From: an uncultured Bacillota bacterium
GTDB taxonomy: Bacteria; Bacillota; Dehalobacteriia; UBA4068
Direction of reading: 5' to 3'
Assembly (NCBI GenBank): GCA_934427095.1
Contig: CAKRYM010000103.1
Location: 1-5,691, forward strand
DNA length: 5,691 bases
Positions 1-4,072 of this stretch are shown piece by piece. Under the pieces are notes generated by a model that saw only the letters and a program-made list of their open reading frames with translations, searched no databases and was not told the DNA's origin. The position numbers were made by a program, and so were the translations under genes. The first letter of the stretch is position 1. Every line of letters begins with the position of its first letter.

Positions 1-1
1 T

Positions 2-100
2 ATTATGGTGCTTGAAAACGGTCAGATTATCGAGCGAGGTAATCATGACAGCCTTATCGAGAAGAAAGGCAAGTATATATCAATGGACCAGCCATATTAG
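2..100 (+). CDS. ABC exporter ATP-binding protein, C-terminal fragment
   Basis: Only the last 32 codons are present; the gene begins before the window. The fragment reads from I-M-V-L-E-N-G-Q and ends M-D-Q-P-Y-stop (TAG, 98-100). The pattern VLENGQIIERGNHDSLIEKKGKY matches the end of the nucleotide-binding domain in fused membrane/ATPase exporters of the MsbA/MdlB type: a beta strand with 'xVLxxGxIxExGxHxxLlxxxGxY' shortly after the H-loop. The Walker and signature motifs and the membrane domain lie outside, so substrate and exact subfamily cannot be judged. The stop codon overlaps the stop of the convergent yraN gene by 4 nt (97-100), leaving no intergenic room for a terminator. No gene symbol is justified. 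Confidence 0.85.
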   Translation: MMVLENGQIIERGNHDSLIEKKGKYISMDQPY

Positions 101-444
101 GAAAGCAAAAATTCTTCTGTCAGATAAACTTCTCGTGTTTGTAGATTGACTTCTGCAACAAGTAAAGTGCTCATAGTTTCTTTGCCAATTTCCATAAACC
201 AAGCAAGGGCTGCCTTAGCAATTTGTTTTTTCTTTCTCGCATTGACTTTATCCCCCGGACGAGCATATTGCCAGTCTTGGGCGGATTTTACTTCTACAAA
301 GTAAGTAACGCCTTGCTTTTCGGCGATAATATCAATTTCTCCAAAACGCTTACGCCAGTTTCTCGCCAGAATCCGGAAGTGATGTGTTTTGAGATAGGCT
401 GCGGCGATTTCCTCGCCTTGGTTACCGATAGTATGTTTATCCAT
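97..444 (-). CDS. yraN: UPF0102 (YraN-type) nuclease-fold protein
   Basis: This 115-residue protein has the usual length of the UPF0102/YraN family, which has a restriction-endonuclease-like fold; its cellular role is not firmly established. Family hallmarks are visible: an N-terminal 'G-N-Q-G-E-E-I-A-A-A-Y-L' helix (residues 7-18), then R-N-W-R, G-E-I-D-I-I-A (35-41) and F-V-E-V-K (49-53). E36, D38, E51 and K53 fit the D/E...ExK metal-site pattern of this nuclease superfamily. A K-rich segment (K70-K73) and an A-A-L-A-W-F helix follow, as in relatives. The ATG at 444-442 has GGAG at 453-450, 5 nt upstream. It is the last gene of the rbgA-rnhB-yraN operon, 12 nt after rnhB; that neighbourhood recurs in Firmicutes. 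It ends TAA inside the stop of the convergent ABC gene. Nuclease activity is inferred from the fold, not shown. Confidence 0.9.
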   Translation of the reverse strand: MDKHTIGNQGEEIAAAYLKTHHFRILARNWRKRFGEIDIIAEKQGVTYFVEVKSAQDWQYARPGDKVNARKKKQIAKAALAWFMEIGKETMSTLLVAEVNLQTREVYLTEEFLLS

Positions 445-456
445 AATGGCTCCAAA

Positions 457-1080
457 TCAAAAACGAAAGGTGCGGCGATGGATGGGACTAAATCCATACT
501 GTCTGAGTAGTTCTTTATGAAGAGGGGTAGGGTACCCTTTGTGTTTGCCAAACTGGTATTCGGGGTATAGGTGATCATATTCTTGCATCAAATGATCCCT
601 GGTGGTTTTGGCAATGATACTAGCTGCAGCAATGGAAACAGAAAGCGCATCTCCTTTAATGATTCCTTCCTGTGGTAGGGCAATATCAAGGGTCAGGGCA
701 TCTAGCAACACATAATCTGGTTTCGGCGAGAGCTCGGCCAAGGCTTGTTTCATGGCCAATTTTGTGGCTTGTAAAATATTGATTCGATCGATAGTGGCAT
801 GATCTACGGAAACACAAGCCCAAGCAATGGCAGTTTCTTTGATTTGAATCGCTAATTGTTCTCGTTTCTTTTCTGAGAGTTGCTTGGAATCATTTAACCC
901 AGGTAAATATGCATCGGGGGAAAGGATAACCGCCGCAGCTGTAACAGGGCCTGCTAACGGCCCTCGCCCCGCTTCATCTACTCCTGCGATATGAAGATAT
1001 CCTTTAGCATTTAGGGCTTTTTCATATAAACTCATTTGCTGCCATTTTTCTAAGGCTAATTTTTCTTTATTGGTTTGCAT
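457..1080 (-). CDS. rnhB: Ribonuclease HII
   Basis: RNase HII cuts the RNA strand of RNA-DNA hybrids and nicks 5' of single ribonucleotides misincorporated in DNA, starting ribonucleotide excision repair. Counting from the chosen start (207 aa), the motif G-V-D-E-A-G-R-G-P-L-A-G-P-V gives catalytic D35 and E36 plus the G-R-G loop (38-40) that recognises the ribonucleotide. D127 (L-L-D-A) and D144 (K-G-D-A-L-S) complete the DEDD metal site. N-D-S-K, S-I-A-A-A-S-I-I-A-K, G-Y-P-T and the C-terminal I-H-R-R-T-F complete the family pattern. The N-terminal extension before the core is about 30 residues, shorter than in Bacillus. In-frame ATGs also occur at 1095 and 1089. I chose 1080 because GAGGATGG (1093-1086) is suitably placed only for it: 1089 sits directly against GAGG and 1095 has no Shine-Dalgarno. 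It overlaps the end of rbgA by 14 nt, suggesting translational coupling. Confidence 0.95.
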   Translation of the reverse strand: MQTNKEKLALEKWQQMSLYEKALNAKGYLHIAGVDEAGRGPLAGPVTAAAVILSPDAYLPGLNDSKQLSEKKREQLAIQIKETAIAWACVSVDHATIDRINILQATKLAMKQALAELSPKPDYVLLDALTLDIALPQEGIIKGDALSVSIAAASIIAKTTRDHLMQEYDHLYPEYQFGKHKGYPTPLHKELLRQYGFSPIHRRTFRF

Positions 1081-1933
1081 GGTTGCCATCCTCATTAGGC
1101 AATTCTAGGGTTAGCGGTCCTAATTTTCCAACACGGAATTCTTGTAACAACACCATAGCAGCATCTTCTTCCCTAGGTTTTCCTCCAGGCCCAAGCATAC
1201 CGCGACTTTTGGCGATTTCTGTAATAATTGCTTCCGGCTCTTCAGGCAAGGCATCGAGTTTGTATCTTGCCATTAATAGCTGGGGCGCTTTATTTTTTAA
1301 TAGAGCGGCTAAGTCGCAAGAAACGGAATAAACCGGGAACACCGCGTCACTAATCGAGCCGCAAATAGCCAGCTTAAACGCAACATCGTCATTGGCGAAT
1401 TTTGGCCAAAGCATACCAGGCGTGTCTAGCAAATCAATTCCAGCATTGGTTTTCACCCATTGTTGCCCACGGGTTACCCCAGGTTTATTGCCTGTTTTGG
1501 CAGAGGCAGTAGGGGCCAAGGCATTGATCACCGTAGATTTCCCACAGTTGGGAATACCCACTACCATGGCGCGGACTGGCCGAGGCAAACGTCCACGGCT
1601 TTTTAACCGCTCCAGTAAAGGCCGAGCCGCTTTTGTGATCGCAAGTTGCATTTCTTTTAATCCTTGCTTTTTGGCTGCATTGATGGCGGCAGGAATATAG
1701 CCTGCTTGTTGATAATATTGTAACCACTGTTTGGTGGCGGCAGGCGTAGCCAGATCAGCTTTGTTTAAAAGCAAAAGGTGACATTTGCTTTTCGTATATT
1801 TTTCCAAATCCGGATTGCGAGATGCCGCGGGAATTCTGGCATCAATAACCTCGATCAACATATCTACCAAGGCAAGATCTGCTTCAATATTTCGTTTGGT
1901 TTTGGCCATATGGCCAGGATACCACTGTATCAT
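1067..1933 (-). CDS. rbgA: Ribosome biogenesis GTPase RbgA (YlqF)
   Basis: A 288-residue circularly permuted GTPase of the YlqF/RbgA family, which in Bacillus subtilis acts late in 50S subunit assembly. The N-terminus I-Q-W-Y-P-G-H-M-A-K (2-11) and V-I-D-A-R-I-P (29-35) are diagnostic. The G motifs appear in permuted order: G4 N-K-A-D (57-60), then G1 G-I-P-N-C-G-K-S-T (126-134), a G2 threonine in K-P-G-V-T-R (T154), and G3 D-T-P-G (170-173). The G1 loop has Cys where Val is common. A C-terminal RNA-binding helical domain ends with R-G-M-L-G-P-G-G and F-R-V-G-K-L-G, as in the family. The ATG at 1933 has AAGGAG at 1945-1940, 6 nt upstream, a strong site. It is the first gene of the leftward operon with rnhB and yraN, driven by its own promoter at 2010-1981. 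Length and motifs are intact. Confidence 0.97.
   Translation of the reverse strand: MIQWYPGHMAKTKRNIEADLALVDMLIEVIDARIPAASRNPDLEKYTKSKCHLLLLNKADLATPAATKQWLQYYQQAGYIPAAINAAKKQGLKEMQLAITKAARPLLERLKSRGRLPRPVRAMVVGIPNCGKSTVINALAPTASAKTGNKPGVTRGQQWVKTNAGIDLLDTPGMLWPKFANDDVAFKLAICGSISDAVFPVYSVSCDLAALLKNKAPQLLMARYKLDALPEEPEAIITEIAKSRGMLGPGGKPREEDAAMVLLQEFRVGKLGPLTLELPNEDGNHANQ
1086..1093 (-). promoter_or_regulatory. Ribosome binding site deciding the rnhB start
   Basis: On the minus strand GAGGATGG lies inside the last codons of rbgA, with 9 nt between GAGG (5 nt from the last G of the longer match) and the ATG at 1080. It favours this ATG over the upstream in-frame ATGs at 1089 and 1095, and places the rnhB initiation region within translated rbgA, the usual layout for translational coupling. 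Confidence 0.6.
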
Positions 1934-1951
1934 GTTGTTCTCCTTACGAAC

Positions 1952-1983
1952 AAAAAATAGAGCCGTGTATATACGGCTCTATT
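1952..1983 (-). terminator. Intrinsic terminator downstream of aroK
   Basis: On the minus strand the sequence ATAGAGCCGT (1982-1973), a 6-nt loop ATATAC (1972-1967) and ACGGCTCTAT (1966-1957) form a perfect 10-bp stem, 11 bp if A1983 pairs with U1956. A run of T follows (1956-1952), making a classical Rho-independent terminator for transcripts coming from aroK, whose stop codon is about 55 nt upstream. On the plus strand the hairpin is followed by TATAGCAC, not a T run, so it terminates only leftward transcription. Its 5' arm overlaps the rbgA promoter -10 box by 2-3 nt. Confidence 0.8.
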
Positions 1984-2010
1984 ATAGCACAATATTTTGT
2001 TGTTGTACAA
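1981..2010 (-). promoter_or_regulatory. Sigma-A-type promoter for rbgA-rnhB-yraN
   Basis: On the minus strand TTGTAC (2010-2005) and TATAAT (1986-1981) are separated by 18 bp. TG one base before the -10 (TGCTATAAT) makes an extended -10 element that compensates for the longer spacer. The predicted start lies near G1974, giving a 5' leader of roughly 41 nt that carries the AAGGAG site of rbgA. The -10 box abuts the 5' arm of the aroK terminator hairpin, so the transcript would begin near the inner end of that arm. Confidence 0.7.
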
Positions 2011-2027
2011 TCTGCCCTTTTCCTTAG

Positions 2028-2039
2028 TGAAGCGCTTCA
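2028..2039. repeat. Perfect 12-bp palindrome, possible operator
   Basis: TGAAGCGCTTCA is a perfect palindrome with a central CG, overlapping the aroK stop codon and lying 17 bp upstream of the rbgA -35 box. It resembles operators of LacI/GalR-family regulators, which centre on CG. It is 2 bp shorter than a CcpA cre site (TGAAAGCGCTTTCA), so half-site spacing is not right for CcpA. No T run follows it, so it is not a terminator. Chance is quite possible. Confidence 0.3.
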
Positions 2040-2555
2040 TTCTGTCCAAGCTTGATAAGCTTTAGCAATTGCTTCGGCTGCCTCATCTACGGTGAGTTGC
2101 CCTGTATCGATGGTACAGCATATTTTGTCGCCGAACAGCAACTTTCTCTCTTCAATCATTTGCTGGATTTTTTCTTCTGAAGGCCTTCCACCAATCAAAA
2201 GCCGATTGTTTTTGCGTCCAAGTCTGGACATGATGATTTCTGGCGCTGCTGTAAGCATGACGAAAAAGCCAGGGACCAGCAAATCAATATCTTCTTTTTG
2301 GGGTGGTAGACTGCCGCCAAAAGCAATGACTGTCCGCTGACGTTGCGCTAACTTTTTCAAAACAAGCCGTTCTTCTGAGCGAAAACGGATTTCCCCATGT
2401 TTTCGAAAAAGTTGTGAAAGCGTTAGCCCAGTGACTTCACTGATCATTTCATCTGTGTCTGCAAAATCGTAATCCAGCAGACGGGCAGTATTCCTGCCAA
2501 TGACTGTTTTTCCGCTCCCCATGTAACCGATAAGAATGATGTTTTTGGTATTCAT
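2037..2555 (-). CDS. aroK: Shikimate kinase
   Basis: A 172-residue P-loop kinase with the size and layout of shikimate kinase, which uses ATP to phosphorylate shikimate at the 3-OH in aromatic amino acid synthesis. Visible elements: Walker A G-Y-M-G-S-G-K-T (10-17), D33-T34-D35 in the shikimate/Mg region, R59 in F-R-S-E-E, the G-G loop (80-81), lid R118, and R137. By alignment in mind with the Mycobacterium tuberculosis enzyme (D34, R58, G80, R117, R136) each lines up one residue later, so the substrate-binding set is kept. Two departures: the usual G-G-G loop is G-G-S (80-82), and the lid R-P-L-L is R-L-L-I (118-121). The ATG at 2555 has a GGGGGA site 5-6 nt upstream (2566-2561). It stands alone, away from other shikimate genes, divergent from nadK, and is followed by its own terminator. 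A divergent paralogue with another substrate is possible but less likely. Confidence 0.88.
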   Translation of the reverse strand: MNTKNIILIGYMGSGKTVIGRNTARLLDYDFADTDEMISEVTGLTLSQLFRKHGEIRFRSEERLVLKKLAQRQRTVIAFGGSLPPQKEDIDLLVPGFFVMLTAAPEIIMSRLGRKNNRLLIGGRPSEEKIQQMIEERKLLFGDKICCTIDTGQLTVDEAAEAIAKAYQAWTE

Positions 2556-2589
2556 ATTTATCCCCCGAAATAACTTATGCGCTTAATTC

Positions 2590-2613
2590 GCAGAAAAACA
2601 AAGGTTTCCCTGC
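2590..2613 (-). other. Strand-specific RNA hairpin in the aroK leader
   Basis: Read as minus-strand RNA, GCAGGGAAAC (2613-2604), CUUU (2603-2600) and GUUUUUCUGC (2599-2590) form an unbroken 10-bp stem with a tetraloop, two of the pairs being G-U. On the plus strand the same two positions are A-A opposite C-C mismatches, so the helix is continuous only in the aroK transcript. It ends about 34 nt before the aroK ATG. It lacks a proper terminal T run, and its upstream promoter is not clearly identified, so whether it is transcribed is inferred. Confidence 0.35.
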
Positions 2614-2684
2614 TGAAATAGCTTGCGATTTTCGCGACAAATTTATATGCAAAAGGACATATTCATAATGATAAAAGAAAAGAC

Positions 2685-2713
2685 TTGCTTAAATTGTATA
2701 TTTACCGTATAAT
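2685..2713 (+). promoter_or_regulatory. Sigma-A-type promoter for nadK-argR-recN
   Basis: TTGCTT (2685-2690) and a consensus TATAAT (2708-2713) are separated by 17 bp, the optimal spacing. The predicted start is near 2720, leaving a very short leader of about 17 nt that contains the nadK ribosome site GGGAGG (2726-2731), 5 nt before the ATG. The three downstream genes are spaced closely enough to be read from it. Two inverted repeats overlap the spacer, the -10 box and the start region. Confidence 0.75.
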
Positions 2714-2727
2714 ATACATATATACGG
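2695..2727. repeat. Two overlapping inverted repeats over the nadK promoter
   Basis: TGTATAT (2695-2701) and ATATACA (2712-2718) are perfect 7-bp inverted arms separated by 10 bp. CCGTATA (2705-2711) and TATACGG (2721-2727) are perfect 7-bp arms separated by 9 bp. Together they cover the promoter spacer, the -10 box, the predicted start and the edge of the ribosome site, which is where a repressor would act. The region is very AT-rich, so short inverted repeats arise easily by chance. I cannot assign a regulator. Confidence 0.35.
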
Positions 2728-2736
2728 GAGGTTTAT

Positions 2737-3585
2737 ATGCGCGCTGCACTGATTTATCATGAAAAAAATCAGAGTGTATACCCTTTGTTGCGAGAAGTCG
2801 TTGCTTATTTAACCCAAAGAGGGGTAGAGATGATATCCGCTTCCCCGGATGAGATTGGTTTTTTGTCCACGGATTTGCATCCGCAGGCTTTTGCTGATTG
2901 CGATTTTTGTGTGGTGTTCGGTGGGGATGGTACTTTTCTTGCAGCGGCGCGCTGCCTGTTTTGCGTGGATGTTCCTTTTTTCAGTGTGAATCTGGGAAAA
3001 ATTGGTTTCTTGACGCAAGTAGAATTGGCCCAGGTATTTCCGGCTTTGGATTGCTTCCTTCATCATAAATATGCAGTTAAGGAACGCATCATGCTACAGG
3101 CTTCAGTATTTCGTTCTGAAAAAAAGATAGCCGATTTTTCCGCGTTTAACGATATTGTGGTTCGTTCTTCGGTTTCTCGCACCATTAAGCTGGATTTAAC
3201 GGCGGACGGTAGCGAAGTGAATACCTTCAATGCAGATGGACTGATTTTATGTACGCCTGCTGGTTCCACGGGATATTCTCTTTCTGCGGGTGGGCCTATT
3301 CTTTTCGATGAGCTGGATGTTTTATTGGCAACCCCTATTTCCGCTAGAACTTTTCTTAATCGGGCGATCGTTTTGCCTGGCGCTGCCCGGTTGGAAGTCC
3401 TTTTAAAAGGGGAGCGAGATCAGGCTGTGCTAACTGCTGACGGGCAGGAAAGCATAGCGTTATTCTCTGGTGATCAGGTTGAAGTATGCCTTGCAGATAA
3501 AAAAGCCAAAGTGATTTACTTTGGCGAACATGATTATTTTCAACGAATCAAAGAAAAACTTTATCGCTCGGAAACGAATAACTGA
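2737..3585 (+). CDS. nadK: NAD kinase
   Basis: NAD kinase phosphorylates NAD+ to NADP+ using ATP or polyphosphate and is the only dedicated route to NADP in most bacteria. The 282-residue length is typical. The G-G-D-G-T motif (62-66) carries the catalytic Asp D64. N138-D139 (F-N-D-I-V-V) occupies the usual N-E position, D167-G168 follows, and T-P-A-G-S-T-G-Y-S-L-S-A-G-G-P (173-187) is the glycine-rich NAD-binding signature. A beta-rich C-terminal domain includes T-A-D-G-Q-E, as in the family. The ATG has GGGAGG 5 nt upstream. It is the first gene of the rightward unit: argR starts 20 nt after its TGA. Signature changes relative to common relatives are T-P-T to T-P-A, S-T-A-Y to S-T-G-Y, and loss of the His in the usual P-H-T-L segment (P-I-S-A-R-T-F). 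The rest is intact, so I take it as functional. Confidence 0.96.
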   Translation: MRAALIYHEKNQSVYPLLREVVAYLTQRGVEMISASPDEIGFLSTDLHPQAFADCDFCVVFGGDGTFLAAARCLFCVDVPFFSVNLGKIGFLTQVELAQVFPALDCFLHHKYAVKERIMLQASVFRSEKKIADFSAFNDIVVRSSVSRTIKLDLTADGSEVNTFNADGLILCTPAGSTGYSLSAGGPILFDELDVLLATPISARTFLNRAIVLPGAARLEVLLKGERDQAVLTADGQESIALFSGDQVEVCLADKKAKVIYFGEHDYFQRIKEKLYRSETNN

Positions 3586-3605
3586 CTCTGCTTGGGAGGA
3601 GCATT

Positions 3606-4058
3606 ATGAAAAACCGCAGACACAAAGTGATTTGCGAAATTATCGAACAACAGGATATTGAAACTCAGTATCAGTTAACTGAAGAGCTTTTGAAGCATGG
3701 GTTCAACGTAACCCAAGCTACGATTTCCCGGGATATAAAGGAATTAGGCCTGGTAAAAGTAGCTGGCCCCAGCAACACTTTCCGTTATAAATTCCAGTCC
3801 GGCGTAAATGCCGTGACCACTTTTGACCGAACAAAAAAAATGCTAAGGGACAACCTCCTGCGCGTGGCTGTTAGTCGGGGAATTTTGGTTATGCATACCT
3901 TACCTGGTACAGCCCAAGGAGTTGCTTTCTATTTGGATAGTCTAAATTGGCGAGACATTGTTGGCACGATTGCCGGTGATGATACGATTTTTGCCGTTGT
4001 TTCCGGAGATGTTGATCCAGAGTCAGTGGCTGACCAGATTCGTGAGCTTATGGCTTAA
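3606..4058 (+). CDS. argR: Arginine repressor ArgR/AhrC
   Basis: A 150-residue hexameric arginine-responsive regulator that represses arginine biosynthesis genes and in some Firmicutes activates catabolism. The N-terminal winged helix-turn-helix carries the recognition segment Q-A-T-I-S-R-D-I-K-E-L-G-L-V-K (37-51), including the S41-R42 pair that contacts DNA. The C-terminal oligomerisation and arginine-binding domain shows T-L-P-G-T-A-Q-G-V-A (98-107) and G-T-I-A-G-D-D-T (120-127), where D125 and D126 bind the L-arginine guanidinium group. GGGAGGA (3594-3600) lies 5 nt before the ATG, a strong site. The position between nadK and recN is the classic Firmicutes arrangement. I see no convincing ARG box ahead of it, so autoregulation is not evident. 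Length and domains are complete. Confidence 0.97.
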   Translation: MKNRRHKVICEIIEQQDIETQYQLTEELLKHGFNVTQATISRDIKELGLVKVAGPSNTFRYKFQSGVNAVTTFDRTKKMLRDNLLRVAVSRGILVMHTLPGTAQGVAFYLDSLNWRDIVGTIAGDDTIFAVVSGDVDPESVADQIRELMA

Positions 4059-4072
4059 TTTCAGGTGCCCTC

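Noticed and set aside
1081..1095. Upstream in-frame ATGs for rnhB at 1095 and 1089
   Set aside because: The ATG at 1095 has no Shine-Dalgarno, and the one at 1089 sits directly against GAGG with no spacing. The ATG at 1080 has a properly placed site and leaves all RNase HII motifs intact.
1392..1700. Open frame on the + strand opposite rbgA (about 102 codons)
   Set aside because: It is an antisense shadow of the well-conserved rbgA GTPase domain, with no recognisable protein features.
1957..1982. Hairpin read as a rightward (+) terminator
   Set aside because: On the plus strand the stem is followed by TATAGCAC with no T run, and no gene runs rightward into it.
2028..2039. CcpA cre site
   Set aside because: The palindrome is 12 bp, not 14 bp; the half-site spacing differs from cre, so I list it only as an unassigned palindrome.
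2661..2668. Possible ArgR half-site (ATTCATAA on +, TATGAAT on -) upstream of nadK
   Set aside because: Only one half of an ARG box is seen; no partner half-site occurs at the needed spacing, and such AT-rich octamers are common by chance.
2614..2736. Promoter for aroK on the - strand (TATAAA at 2647-2642)
   Set aside because: The -10-like hexamer has no acceptable -35 at 16-18 bp spacing, and many similar AT-rich hexamers occur here, so no promoter was annotated.
3063..3269. Open frame on the - strand opposite nadK (68 codons)
   Set aside because: Antisense to conserved nadK coding sequence, with no homology pattern.
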